DNA of 64,000 nt from Janthinobacterium sp. 344 (GTDB lineage Bacteria > Pseudomonadota > Gammaproteobacteria > Burkholderiales > Burkholderiaceae_D), in the NCBI RefSeq assembly GCF_900112025.1, contig NZ_FOKL01000005.1, positions 310,001 to 374,000 of the forward strand, written 5' to 3'. Position 1 is the stretch's first letter; every line of letters starts with the position of its first letter. The notes below the pieces were generated by a model, which was given only the letters and a program-made list of their open reading frames with translations, was not told the origin of the DNA and ran no database searches. A program made the translations under genes and the position numbers. Of the stretch, positions 1 through 8,648 are shown one piece after another.

Positions 1-99
1 ACGGGCGAAATGTGGGGCAATTTCCCGCAGACCTATTCGATGGTGGGCTTGATTAACTGCGCCGTGCGGCTGTCGGCGCCTTGGGATAGCGCCGTGTAG
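1..99 (+). CDS. C-terminal end of a GH15-type glycoside hydrolase (partial)
   Basis: The frame is open from base 1 and ends in TAG at 97-99, giving 32 residues. They contain a stretch reading EMWGNFPQTYSMVGLINC, which is the usual C-terminal signature of bacterial glycoside hydrolase family 15 proteins (glucoamylase or trehalase-like enzymes; this end typically reads WGNFPQTYSMVGLINAA). The rest of the gene lies upstream of the window, so the catalytic acids cannot be seen and the substrate cannot be assigned. The 193 bases up to the next start hold no recognisable gene. Confidence 0.7.
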   Translation, partial: TGEMWGNFPQTYSMVGLINCAVRLSAPWDSAV

Positions 100-292
100 C
101 GGGCGCCTGGTGCCCGGGCCACGCGCGCCACGGTCCGGGTGCCTGAGTGTTTTTCCAGGAGATAAACTATTTGACCGATAGCGGGGAATCGTGAGAATGC
201 GTGCATATTCAATATTAACAAGATGATAAGCTGTCGTTCGCGTGCTCCGGTACGCCGTCCGATGGCGGCGGCGTCGATCGATCCATCTCCCA

Positions 293-1516
293 GTGAAGAG
301 CCTATTCTTGACACCCCATTGCCTGTATTTGCCTATCTTGCGCCATGCGCTGCCATTCGGCGTGGCACTGTGGTGTACCGCCGTTGCCGCCGCGCCGGTC
401 AACGATCGGGGCCAGTATGCCGAAATCCTCGAGCAACTGCATCGCGAGGTGGCGCTTGTCTTCACGCTGGACGCGAACTTGGAGCTCGATCCGCCTCTGC
501 GTGCCTCGGCCATGGCGCTGGGCGACGCCCATCTGGCGCAGGTGGACCGCATGCTGGAAAGCTGGCTGAACGAGGAGGCCGCGCAGCAAACCGATACGAA
601 GGCGGGCACGGATCTCTACACGGCCGTACATGCCAGGCTGCTCAACGAACTGGCAATGTGGCAGCTCGACGCGGGCGATACCGCCTACGAAGAGGCGACA
701 CTGGCAGTGCTCAAGACGGCGCGGAGGGTTTGCGTGGGCAATGCCGATTGGCGCTTCAATGATTTTTCCAGGAAAGTAGCACGCATACAGGCCATGCCCG
801 CCGGGCGGCGCGATGCGGCGCTGGCCACGGAGCGCCAGCTGCTGGCCCGCTGGGACAAGCCCCGGCCCGCCATACCTGCCATGCCTGAACCGCTGCCGCA
901 AGATGCCGTCGCCACGTTCATCCAGCGGTGGCAGGATGGCGCACCACGGCCGGCGCTGGCGTTGCCACCCATGCTGGCGGATGCCTTGCTGTCAAAACGC
1001 AGCGCGTATGCGGTCCTGGGCCGGGATGAACAATGCGGCTTGCACCAATGGTGGCTGCAATTGAGCTTGCTGCAAGGGGCGACGCCGGCGCAGGTGCTGT
1101 ACGGTTTTCGCTATGCCACCTTGAACACCGTCACAGAGCGCTATGCCGGCGCGTATGACGACACTGGCGGCGGTGCCATGCCCCCGGCAACCAGGTCCGG
1201 TTACCCGCAACTTGCCAGGCGTTTCAGTGTGACGGGCAGTTCCACTGTCCGTGTGCAGTTCGATAGCGCCCAACTGCCGCGGCAAGCGAGCATCGTCGAG
1301 CGCACGCTGCAAGTACCTGGCATCCGTGGCGCCCGGCCCATCGCTTTCGAACAGATTTTTGACGCACCGGCGCTCAGCCATGCGATGCAGGGAACAAGTT
1401 ATCCGAAACCGGACAACGGTAACAGTGTCCGTTATCAACTCGTGTGGGACCTTACTGATCCTGATGCAGCGCAGGATAACACACCGAAACAGACAGGAAA
1501 GAGAGCCAATCCATGA
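293..1516 (+). CDS. Secreted protein of unknown function
   Basis: This is a 407-residue protein if the GTG at 293 is used. The frame is open from 242, but the 293 start places a typical signal peptide (basic start, hydrophobic stretch ending in a TAVAAAPV-like cleavage region) at the very N-terminus. I recognise no domain. The chain is rich in Ala, Arg and Leu, has no membrane segment after the signal, and is probably periplasmic or exported. Its stop overlaps the start of the next gene as ATGA, so the two are translationally coupled and probably act together. Function unknown. Confidence 0.6.
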   Translation: MKSLFLTPHCLYLPILRHALPFGVALWCTAVAAAPVNDRGQYAEILEQLHREVALVFTLDANLELDPPLRASAMALGDAHLAQVDRMLESWLNEEAAQQTDTKAGTDLYTAVHARLLNELAMWQLDAGDTAYEEATLAVLKTARRVCVGNADWRFNDFSRKVARIQAMPAGRRDAALATERQLLARWDKPRPAIPAMPEPLPQDAVATFIQRWQDGAPRPALALPPMLADALLSKRSAYAVLGRDEQCGLHQWWLQLSLLQGATPAQVLYGFRYATLNTVTERYAGAYDDTGGGAMPPATRSGYPQLARRFSVTGSSTVRVQFDSAQLPRQASIVERTLQVPGIRGARPIAFEQIFDAPALSHAMQGTSYPKPDNGNSVRYQLVWDLTDPDAAQDNTPKQTGKRANP

Positions 1517-2541
1517 CCCCCCTGGGACGCCGCGTACGTAGCGCCTGCCTTTCCATGCTGGGCTGGGCCATGCTGGCCACCGGAGCCGTTGCTCCGGCCT
1601 GGGGGGCACCAGACGAGCCGCCGCAAACTACCCGGGCGGCCGAGGACCTCTGGACGGGCGACTTCGCCGCGCTGGACAGCAGGAATGCCGCACTCAGGGA
1701 AAGTGGCGCGATGACGGCCGAAGGGCGCCCGGAACTGATGATGTTTCGCAACGGAATAAGGAACGTGATCGGCCACCAGGCCAAGCCGCGTGAACCGTAT
1801 ATCCGGGAACTGGAGGAACTTACCCTGCAATGGACCAGGCAGTATCCGCAATCTGCCCTGGCCCATATTCTGCATGCCAGGGTGCTGGTCGAGCATGGCT
1901 GGTCGTACCGGGGCGGCAGTTTCGCCAGCAAGGTGTCGCCGCAGCAGATGGTGCAATTCGAGCGCTATTTGCGCCAGGCTCTCGAGTATCTGAAGATGCA
2001 TGGTGAGGTGGCCCTGACCGACAGCTATGCCCATCTGACCCTGCTGGAAATTGGCCGGGCACTGGGCTTTCAGCGGAAACACATGGAGTCGATCGTACAG
2101 GATGGCCTGAAGCGCAATCCGCGCGACATGGAGTTATATTTCGAGGTTGGTACGTCGCTGCTGCCCAAGTGGGGCGGCGATGCGCAGGCGCTGGACAAGT
2201 ATATCCGCCAGGTCGCCACGCAGACGCGGTCGCAGTACGGCGCAGGCATGTATGGCTGGATGTATTCATCTGCGGCCCTGGGGCAATACCAGCATGGACT
2301 GTTCAAGGATACGCTGGCCGAATGGCCGCTGATTCAACAGGGGTATGAAGACATCCTCGAGCGCTATCCGGACGCCGTGGGCAGGCGCAACCGCTATGCT
2401 TACTTCGCCTGCATGGCCCAGGACAAGGCTACCTTGCAGGAGCAGCTTGCAAAAATCGGCACCGGCCTGAAAATCTCTGAGTGGGGCGATAACGGCGAGC
2501 GCAGCCTGGAAGGCTGCCAGCGCTTGGCCAACGAGATCTGA
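1513..2541 (+). CDS. Secreted DUF4034-like protein
   Basis: A 342-residue protein with a signal peptide (cleavage near GAVAPAWGA, about residue 31). The middle contains ARVLVEHGWSYRGG followed by a long helical, TPR-like region with YFEVGTSLLPKWGGD, which resembles DUF4034 proteins: repeat-like helical proteins of unknown role that often carry an AW-YRG-type motif. The start ATG overlaps the previous stop by four bases. The assignment is by motif memory only. Biological role unknown; periplasmic location is inferred from the signal peptide. It converges on the TonB receptor with a 53-base gap. Confidence 0.6.
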   Translation: MTPLGRRVRSACLSMLGWAMLATGAVAPAWGAPDEPPQTTRAAEDLWTGDFAALDSRNAALRESGAMTAEGRPELMMFRNGIRNVIGHQAKPREPYIRELEELTLQWTRQYPQSALAHILHARVLVEHGWSYRGGSFASKVSPQQMVQFERYLRQALEYLKMHGEVALTDSYAHLTLLEIGRALGFQRKHMESIVQDGLKRNPRDMELYFEVGTSLLPKWGGDAQALDKYIRQVATQTRSQYGAGMYGWMYSSAALGQYQHGLFKDTLAEWPLIQQGYEDILERYPDAVGRRNRYAYFACMAQDKATLQEQLAKIGTGLKISEWGDNGERSLEGCQRLANEI

Positions 2542-2594
2542 ATCGCAGCCCTGGCAATGTGCATGGTGGTGGCCGCCGCAGTCCCCCCGGTGCC

Positions 2595-4925
2595 TTACAG
2601 CCTGCCCGTCAAGCCCAGCTGGAATGCCCGCCCCGGCAAGGGCGCGATGTATTTTAATGGGGAATTGTGTGGCCGCGCCTCGTCATCGAGCAGGTTGGAA
2701 GCGCTGAGGAAGACTTCCATTTCCGCCATGGGCGCATGGGGCAGCTGGAACGCGCGGCTGACCTGGAAGTTCACCATGGTGTAGCCGTCGAGCGGCACTT
2801 CCTCGCTGACGCTCTTGCCCAGGTACTTCTGCCTGTCGTAGCGGGTACCGGACAGGCGGCTCTTCCAGCCCTGGCGTTGCCACTGCACATGGGCGCCATA
2901 GCGGCTGGTGGGCATGTTGGGCAGGTAGGCGCCGTCGTTGTGCGCGCGCAGCTTGTCCGGATGGTCCGCCCGGTTCTTGACCAGGTCGGCAAAGGCGGAG
3001 AGGTCCAGCTTGCCGTAGCCGCCCAGCTGGATCACCTGGGAGGCGTCGATCTCGAAGCCCCGGACCGTCGTATCCGTCTGCTTCCAGTATTTCAGGGGCA
3101 GGCGATTGGCCGTTTGCAGTCCCGAGTGGCCCAGATACAGATAGTGTTCATACTTCATGACGTAGCCGGTGGCCGACAGCTTGAAGCCCCGATGGCCGAA
3201 CAGGGCCGTCAGTTCCGTATTGCGCGCCCGTTCGGCCTTCAAGTCCTGGTTTCCCTCTTCCTGGGTCAGGATCGAATAGTGGCGGTTGCTCGCATACAGC
3301 TCATTGACGTCGGGCGCCCGTTCCGAGGCGGCGTAGCGCAGCTTCACGCCGAACAGCCGGCCCAGCGGGGCCGACGCGCCCACGCTGTAGCTGTTCAGGC
3401 TGAACTCCCTGTCTTCAAGCGTCGAATTGGCCGCATTGCGCGCCGTCTTGAAGCCGCTCTCGTGGATCGTATGCTGTACGCGCTCATGGCGCACGCCCGC
3501 ATCGAACGAGGCCCAGTCAAAGTCGATGTTTTGCTTCAAAAACAGCGCGCGGCTGCGGGTGCTGACGTCGGGCAGGTAGCGCTGCGGCCCCGTGCCGCTG
3601 ATGTCCCTGGCCGTGTGGCTCAGGCCAAGCAAGCCGCTCAGCGGCCCCGCGCGCCGCTGCGCCAGCAGCAGTTCGGCTTGATTCGTGTCGAACTGGTAGT
3701 CATTCGCCCTGGCGGCGCCAAGGCGCTCTCCCGACGTATTGTTCAGGCGGGAAGCACGCAGCTGCACGCTTTCCAGGTAGGGGAGGGGATCGCGCAGCAG
3801 GGCTTCCAGCGCATATTTATCCTGCCGTATCACGACGCCGACGGGCCGCCCCTGGGCGTAATTGGCGCCGAACGACTGGTTTTCCATGGAAAAGCCGGGC
3901 ACGCCGTACTCGCTTTCCTTGCTGTCGACGCTGGCGGCCACGTAGCCGCGCTCGAAGAAATAGGTGCTGCCGACGGCAAAGTGGGCATTGCTGGCATAGC
4001 TGTTGCCCAGCGTGCCATGGTAATCGGGCGTCACGTCCTTGTTGATCTTGTTCTGGGTCATCGACGGCGTGCCCGGCACGTAGGCGGGGTTGGCGGGATT
4101 GACGTAGGTCTTGCGCTGCCAGACGGAGGTCGGATTGTTGGTAAAGAAGGAAAAATCCCCGTCCGCCCAGTCCGGATTTTCCGTCATGAACTGGTCGATG
4201 AACGGCTGCGACGCCTTGTTGTAGACCTGCTGGATGCGCGCTTCCTTCTGGCAACTGTCGGCCAGGAAGGTGTTGACCCCGCCTGTCGCCGGGAACAGCT
4301 GGCTGTTGCACGCGCCGGCCTTGCTGTTGCCGGGAATGTCGTAATGGCCGATTGTCTGGAAGGACAGCTGCAGATTCGTCGAGAAGCGCTGCCCGTCGTT
4401 GAAGTTCGCCCGCAAGCCCTGCGCGTTCGCGGCATTGATGCCCTTGCGCAGCACCAGCTCCACGTCCTTGGGCTGGCTTTCCATCTTCCTGGAAACGAGG
4501 CCGGAATCGACGTCGACGCTGCCGCCGATCGCATTGCCCCCATAACGCACGCTGTCCGACGATTTGTTTACCGTCACCTTGCGCGCAAACAGCGGATCGA
4601 AGGGGATGTTGATGTCGCCGCTGAGCGCATTCATGCCGAGGATGGACTGGCCGTCTTCGAGGATCTGCACGCGGCTGCCGCTCAGGCTGCGGATCACCGG
4701 CGCACCCGCATTTGGCCCGAAGGCGCTGCTTTGCACGCCCGAGACATGTTCGAGCATGCCGCCCAGGGTGCCGTTGCGCACCTGGTCATTGTCGACGACA
4801 ACGACGCTGTCGATGTCTGAAGGCCGGTCCGCGCGGACCTTGATGGCTTGCAGGGTGACGTCGTCCGCCGCACAGGCGAGCGGGGAAGTGGACAGCATGG
4901 CGGCTGCGAATACGTGATGGCGCAT
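2595..4925 (-). CDS. TonB-dependent outer-membrane receptor
   Basis: A 776-residue receptor starting at the ATG ending at 4925, which gives a short signal peptide (MRHHVFAAAMLSTSPLACA). The frame stays open to 5045, but that extension is not signal-like. The plug domain is at about residues 25-140 (GGMLEHVSGVQSS, APVIRSLSGSRVQILEDG, VRYGGNAIGGSVDV). The rest is a 22-strand-type barrel ending in an aromatic-rich C-terminal strand. The overall pattern, including SERAPDVNELYA and the YGVPGF region, resembles the ZnuD-like branch (zinc/haem receptors), although neighbours suggest iron or siderophore uptake. The substrate cannot be fixed from sequence. The neighbour on the same strand, 312 bases upstream, is a PepSY protein. 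Confidence 0.88.
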   Translation of the reverse strand: MRHHVFAAAMLSTSPLACAADDVTLQAIKVRADRPSDIDSVVVVDNDQVRNGTLGGMLEHVSGVQSSAFGPNAGAPVIRSLSGSRVQILEDGQSILGMNALSGDINIPFDPLFARKVTVNKSSDSVRYGGNAIGGSVDVDSGLVSRKMESQPKDVELVLRKGINAANAQGLRANFNDGQRFSTNLQLSFQTIGHYDIPGNSKAGACNSQLFPATGGVNTFLADSCQKEARIQQVYNKASQPFIDQFMTENPDWADGDFSFFTNNPTSVWQRKTYVNPANPAYVPGTPSMTQNKINKDVTPDYHGTLGNSYASNAHFAVGSTYFFERGYVAASVDSKESEYGVPGFSMENQSFGANYAQGRPVGVVIRQDKYALEALLRDPLPYLESVQLRASRLNNTSGERLGAARANDYQFDTNQAELLLAQRRAGPLSGLLGLSHTARDISGTGPQRYLPDVSTRSRALFLKQNIDFDWASFDAGVRHERVQHTIHESGFKTARNAANSTLEDREFSLNSYSVGASAPLGRLFGVKLRYAASERAPDVNELYASNRHYSILTQEEGNQDLKAERARNTELTALFGHRGFKLSATGYVMKYEHYLYLGHSGLQTANRLPLKYWKQTDTTVRGFEIDASQVIQLGGYGKLDLSAFADLVKNRADHPDKLRAHNDGAYLPNMPTSRYGAHVQWQRQGWKSRLSGTRYDRQKYLGKSVSEEVPLDGYTMVNFQVSRAFQLPHAPMAEMEVFLSASNLLDDEARPHNSPLKYIAPLPGRAFQLGLTGRL

Positions 4926-4990
4926 AGGTTTCTCTAGCAAGGCGGAATGGGGCGCTGGCGCTGGACGCAGGGGCAGCGCGGCGGTGTAAA

Positions 4991-5046
4991 TGCAATCGAG
5001 TTGCAATAATAGCCGGCACCCCACGCTATTGCAAGTAAACTGCATT
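4991..5046. promoter_or_regulatory. Candidate operator upstream of TonB receptor
   Basis: Four related hexamer or heptamer motifs sit in 56 bases: TGCAAT (4991-4996), TTGCAAT (5001-5007), the inverted ATTGCAA (5028-5034) and TGCATT (5041-5046). TTGCAATAATAGC and GCTATTGCAA form an imperfect inverted repeat. The position is right for control of the receptor promoter. The motif does not match the canonical Fur 19-mer, and I cannot name the regulator. Confidence 0.4.
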
Positions 5047-5180
5047 AGGGGGATGGCGATGGCTGGCCTATGGAAGGCGCGCGGCGCAGCCGGCCGGCAT
5101 GTGCCAGCGGCTGTATCGCAAGGTGCGGAAGGGGGATGGCGTCACGCGCTGCTCGTGAGCATGGCGGTGGCAAGGCGTGC

Positions 5181-5209
5181 GGCGCAGGCCGGATGCGTCC
5201 GCCTGCGCC
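5181..5209 (-). terminator. GC-rich hairpin after the PepSY gene
   Basis: GGCGCAGG and CCTGCGCC arms, extended by GGA/TCC with a one-base bulge, close a TGCG loop. The hairpin begins 29 bases past the PepSY stop at 5238. There is no T-run after it on the minus strand, so it may be a transcript-stabilising hairpin rather than an intrinsic terminator. Confidence 0.4.
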
Positions 5210-5237
5210 GTTGTGGCGTCGCTACCTCAGGCGACTG

Positions 5238-6485
5238 TCAGCGGCTGCCCGCCTGCAGGCGGCGCGCCCGGCGTTTTCTTTCCCAGATGACGATGCCGGT
5301 GACGGACAGCATGGCCACCATGAGGCCCATGCAGGACATCATGATGCGTCCCGGCAGGCCGAGGATGCGGCCCGAGTGCAGGGGGAATTGCAGCTGCACG
5401 AAGACGTCGGCGGCCGTGCCTTCCCACGGCTTGTGCTGGCCGATGATCTTGCCGTCCATGCCGTCGACGTAGATGTTCGACAGGCCCATGCCGGCCGCGC
5501 CGAATTCGTCGGCCGGGTCGAAGAAGGAGACGTTGTAGAACGAGTAATTGCCGCCATAATAAATGCCGCCGATGGGCGCCGTGATGCCGCGCTGCGCGGC
5601 CGCCTGCGTGGCGATGCCGACGGCTTGCTCGAAGCCGATGGCGGGCGCGATGTAGCTGCCGTACGGCGCCGGCGTCTGCGTTTCATAGGGGCCCGGCGTG
5701 GTGGTCGAGACGAGCGACATGACGGGATAGAACACTTCGCGGTACAGGTTCAGCGAGAACGACGTGAACGCCACGACGATGATGATGAGCCACACCCACA
5801 GGCCGCCCGCGCGGTGCAGATCGAAATTGAGCTTGTAGCCGCCGGCCGCCCAGCGCACCACCCACGATGGCTTCCAGCGCTGCCACCAGCTGGCGGCGTC
5901 GCGGTGGCGCGGCGCCTCGTCGTGCGCGCGCGGGCGCAGGCGGCGCGGCGTGGTGAGATACAGCGCCACCAGGCTGTCGAGCAGCCAGATGAGGGCCACG
6001 CTCCCCATCAGCCAGTAGCCCCAGCGGTCCGTGCCCCAGAAGGCGGGCACGTGCAGGCTGTAGTGCAAATGGCGCAGGAACGGCATCAGGCTGCGGCGCG
6101 ACAGGGAAATGGCCGTCGAATCGCGCGTGCCCGTGATCTGCGCCGTGACGGGGTCGATGTAGACGGTGTTGTAGCCGAGCACGAACGGTTTGCCCGTGGC
6201 CGCATCGGTCAATGGGCGCACCATGAAGGCGGCCGCATGGCCTTCCTCCAGGCCCAGGGTCAGGTAATTGACTTGCGCGCGCGGGTCGGCGGCCGCCACT
6301 TTTTGCGCCAGGGCAAACGGCGCCTGCAGGGGGCCGCGGCCCGGCGTGTCCATGATGTCCGCGTTGAGCCACTCGTCCAGTTCGTGGTCCCACGACGTGA
6401 CGGCGCCCGTCAGTCCGGCAACGATGAGGAAGAGGGCGATGGTCAGGCCAGCCCAGCGGTGTACGACAGTCCAGAAAGCGCGCAT
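5238..6485 (-). CDS. PepSY-associated TM helix domain protein
   Basis: A 415-residue inner-membrane protein of the PepSY-TM family, which commonly accompanies TonB receptors for siderophores and is proposed to act in ferric-siderophore reduction or processing. Visible features are the N-terminal RAFWTVVHRWAGL helix followed by a hydrophobic span with a conserved SWDHEL motif, two further membrane spans at about residues 180-205 and 260-285, and a last span near residue 385 ending in a KRRARR tail. The chosen start is the ATG ending at 6485; an upstream in-frame ATG at 6533 would add 16 non-hydrophobic residues. A Fur-like sequence lies about 50 bases upstream, supporting iron-regulated expression (inference). 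Confidence 0.82.
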   Translation of the reverse strand: MRAFWTVVHRWAGLTIALFLIVAGLTGAVTSWDHELDEWLNADIMDTPGRGPLQAPFALAQKVAAADPRAQVNYLTLGLEEGHAAAFMVRPLTDAATGKPFVLGYNTVYIDPVTAQITGTRDSTAISLSRRSLMPFLRHLHYSLHVPAFWGTDRWGYWLMGSVALIWLLDSLVALYLTTPRRLRPRAHDEAPRHRDAASWWQRWKPSWVVRWAAGGYKLNFDLHRAGGLWVWLIIIVVAFTSFSLNLYREVFYPVMSLVSTTTPGPYETQTPAPYGSYIAPAIGFEQAVGIATQAAAQRGITAPIGGIYYGGNYSFYNVSFFDPADEFGAAGMGLSNIYVDGMDGKIIGQHKPWEGTAADVFVQLQFPLHSGRILGLPGRIMMSCMGLMVAMLSVTGIVIWERKRRARRLQAGSR

Positions 6486-6535
6486 GCGTGATGAAACCCT
6501 GCAAAACTTGTTGAAAAATCCGCATGGCGACAAAT

Positions 6536-6554
6536 GCGAAGCATTCTCATTATC
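6536..6554 (-). promoter_or_regulatory. Candidate Fur box upstream of PepSY gene
   Basis: Read on the minus strand, the sequence is gataatgagaatgcttcgc. It matches the classical Fur 19-mer GATAATGATAATCATTATC at 14 of 19 positions, including the whole first half-site. It lies 51 bases upstream of the PepSY start, in the short gap after the phosphopantetheinyl transferase gene. Confidence 0.5.
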
Positions 6555-6569
6555 GAGGGTGAGGGTGTT

Positions 6570-7277
6570 TTATGCAAGCGCTTGTCCAAGCGGCAACAGC
6601 GCGGCTGGCCAGGCCCGGAAGCGCATCCACACTGGCCTGGCGCCATATTTTTCCACGCACAGGCTGGCCGCGTAGCCGTCGGCCGGATACAGCGGATAGA
6701 CCCAGGCGGCGCAGCGCGGCTCCTGCGCATCGGCGACGGCGGCCGGACCGGGCGCGCCACCGAACGCCAGCAGGGCGGGGTCCTTGCGCAAGCCCATGCC
6801 CAGCAGCTTGCAATACGCTTCCTTGTGCGTCCACAGCTGCAGGAAGTGGCGCTGGCGCAGGGCGGGCGGCAGGGCGGCCAGGTCGGCCTGTTCGGCGGGG
6901 CCGCATACGAGCGGCGCCAGCGCGGCGGCGTCGAAGCGGGCGCGCCGCTGTTCCAGGTCGATGCCGACGGGAACGGACGCCACCGCCACCAGCGCCAGCG
7001 CGCCGCTGTGGCTGAGATTGAAATGCAGCGCCAGCCCGTCCAGCACGGGCTTGCCCAGCGGACCCTCGGCCAGCGCCAGGGTGGCCGGTGGCTGCCCCGT
7101 GTGGTGGGCCAGGATGTGGCGCAGCGCGGCGCGCGCGCGCCGGTAGCCGCGCTGCAGGGCGTCGCCCCGGTAGCGGGCCGCGCGCGCCTGTTCCTGCGCG
7201 CTCAGGCATGGCGCCAGCGCGTCCAGCGCCGGGTCGTCCAGGTCGACGAGCCACAGGAAGACGGCCGGCTCAAGCAT
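6570..7277 (-). CDS. 4'-phosphopantetheinyl transferase (Sfp/EntD superfamily)
   Basis: A 235-residue enzyme expected to transfer phosphopantetheine from CoA to the serine of the peptidyl carrier proteins, here presumably those of the NRPS at 19259-33037. Visible family motifs in order are GKPVL (about residue 70), FNLSHSG, VGIDLEQ (the Mg-binding Asp motif) and WTHKEAYCKLLGMG (the W-KEA-K motif). Length is normal for Sfp types. The ATG lies inside the end of the HAD phosphatase gene (8-base overlap), making it the last gene of the arabinose-lipid operon. That position links the operon to carrier-protein chemistry. The open frame extends upstream, but only as a shadow of the HAD gene. Confidence 0.92.
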   Translation of the reverse strand: MLEPAVFLWLVDLDDPALDALAPCLSAQEQARAARYRGDALQRGYRRARAALRHILAHHTGQPPATLALAEGPLGKPVLDGLALHFNLSHSGALALVAVASVPVGIDLEQRRARFDAAALAPLVCGPAEQADLAALPPALRQRHFLQLWTHKEAYCKLLGMGLRKDPALLAFGGAPGPAAVADAQEPRCAAWVYPLYPADGYAASLCVEKYGARPVWMRFRAWPAALLPLGQALA

Positions 7278-7890
7278 GGTGTGCTCCCGCTTGTTCCACG
7301 AAGCGCCCGCCGCGCCACAGGAAGGCGTGGCGCGCCAGCGCCAGCATGGGCAGGTCGGCCGCGCTGTCGCCATACGCGTAGCCGATGTCGTGCGGCGCGC
7401 GCGCCAGCCAGCGGGCGATGCGGCGCACTTTTTCCTGGCCATGGCAATTCGCCCCCGCCAGCGACGAGGCGATGCAGTGGTGGAAACCGTGGCGCCGCGC
7501 CCAGGCGCGCAGGTACAGCGCGGGCGAGGCGCTGACCAGCACGCAGGCGTGGCCTTGCGCCTGGTGCCAGCGCAGGCGTTCCATGCCTTGCGGGCGCAGC
7601 AGCGCATCGAGCGGCGCGCCCGCATAGGCCTCGGCCAGGCGCGCCAGCGCGGCGCCATCGATGCCGCCCAGGCAGCGTTCCAGCAGGCGGCGCTTGGCAC
7701 GGTCGTTGCGCACCAGGCCGCAGGCATATGCCAGCAGCACGGGCGACAGGCGCAGCAGATGCGCCGCGAGGCGCGGCGTGCCGCAGGCCTGGCGCAGGAA
7801 GGGCAGCAGCGAATCGCGCCGGCTCAGGGTGCCGTCGAAGTCGAACAGGGCGGCCGGCGGCAGGCCGCTGGCGGCGTCGCGGGCGGCCAT
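7270..7890 (-). CDS. HAD-IB family phosphatase
   Basis: A 206-residue haloacid-dehalogenase hydrolase. Motif I is FDFDGTLS near residue 18 (nucleophile and acid aspartates), motif II the VLVSAS region near residue 120, and motif IV GDSAADLPML near residue 180. The family includes SerB-like phosphatases and the PAP-type HAD proteins seen in D-arabinose-lipid operons. Here the proposed role is removal of the 5-phosphate from polyprenylphosphoryl-5-phosphoribose; mycobacteria use an unrelated phosphatase, Rv3807c, for that step. The start ATG shares one base with the SDR stop (TGATG). Catalytic class is confident; substrate is inferred from context. Confidence 0.82.
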   Translation of the reverse strand: MAARDAASGLPPAALFDFDGTLSRRDSLLPFLRQACGTPRLAAHLLRLSPVLLAYACGLVRNDRAKRRLLERCLGGIDGAALARLAEAYAGAPLDALLRPQGMERLRWHQAQGHACVLVSASPALYLRAWARRHGFHHCIASSLAGANCHGQEKVRRIARWLARAPHDIGYAYGDSAADLPMLALARHAFLWRGGRFVEQAGAHHA

Positions 7891-8648
7891 CACAGGCGCG
7901 TGCGGTGGAAGACGGCGTCGGGCGCCAGGCGGATGGCCAGCATGATGTAGCGCCAGAAGCCGGGCAGGTAGGCTTGCGCCTGGCCGCGCCGCATGGCCGC
8001 GACGATGCCGGCCGCCACCGTGTCGGCGCTGGCCCACAGGGGGCCGCCCTTGTCCAGGCCATCCGTCATGGGCGTGTCGACGAAGCCGGGCTTGATGGTC
8101 AGCACGGCCACGCCATGCGGCGCCAGGCGGTGGCGCAGTCCCTGCAGGTAGATGGCCAGCGCGCCCTTGGCCGTGCCATACATATAGTTGCTTTGCCGGC
8201 CACGGTCGCCCGCCACCGAGCCGATGGCCGCCAGCACGCCCTGGCCGCGCGGCTGCAGCAGGTTGGCGGCCAGCGCCAGGATGGCCATGGCGCTGCCGCC
8301 GTTGGTGGTCCATTGCGCCAGCATCAGCGGCACCGAATCGGCGCAGGCCTGCTGGTCGGGCAGGCAGCCGTGGGCCACCAGCACGGCGTCGATGCCGCCC
8401 AGGGCCGCATCGGCGCGCGCCAGCAGGCCCGCATGCTGGCTGTAGTCGTCGAGATCGGCGCATTCGCCGCCGATGTAGGGCGCATCGGCGCCGGCGCGCA
8501 CGCGCAGGTCTTGCAGCAGGGCATCGAGCTTGGCGCGGTTGCGCGCGACGCAATGGATGCTGGCGCCGCCGGCGACGAGGCGCCGCGCGGTGGCGTGGGC
8601 GATGGCGGAGGTGGCGCCGAAGATGACGGTGCGTTGCAGTGATCTCAT
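7890..8648 (-). CDS. SDR oxidoreductase, DprE2-like
   Basis: A 252-residue short-chain dehydrogenase with the N-terminal nucleotide-binding motif FGATSAIAHATARR, which resembles the GATS-xIA pattern of DprE2 (decaprenylphosphoryl-2-keto-erythro-pentose reductase) rather than the usual GxxxGxG. It also has a catalytic YGTAK (YxxxK) near residue 155 and a KPGFVDTPMT segment. The expected reaction is NAD(P)H reduction of polyprenylphosphoryl-2-keto-D-erythro-pentofuranose to polyprenylphosphoryl-D-arabinofuranose. It overlaps the oxidase gene by ATGA and the phosphatase gene by one base, the tight pairing typical of DprE1/DprE2. Function rests on family plus neighbourhood. Confidence 0.85.
   Translation of the reverse strand: MRSLQRTVIFGATSAIAHATARRLVAGGASIHCVARNRAKLDALLQDLRVRAGADAPYIGGECADLDDYSQHAGLLARADAALGGIDAVLVAHGCLPDQQACADSVPLMLAQWTTNGGSAMAILALAANLLQPRGQGVLAAIGSVAGDRGRQSNYMYGTAKGALAIYLQGLRHRLAPHGVAVLTIKPGFVDTPMTDGLDKGGPLWASADTVAAGIVAAMRRGQAQAYLPGFWRYIMLAIRLAPDAVFHRTRL

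Larger units (their letters stand above)
4926..5237. other. Intergenic region between PepSY and TonB receptor genes
   Basis: This 312-base region lies downstream of the PepSY gene and upstream of the TonB receptor, both on the minus strand. It holds a strong GC-rich hairpin just after the PepSY stop (5181-5209) and a set of TTGCAAT/ATTGCAA repeats (4991-5046) 65-120 bases upstream of the receptor start. I see no convincing gene in it. Confidence 0.6.

Noticed and set aside
2667-4820. Plus-strand 717-residue frame opposite the TonB receptor
   Set aside because: The minus strand clearly encodes a TonB receptor; the opposite frame has no domain and shadow-like composition.
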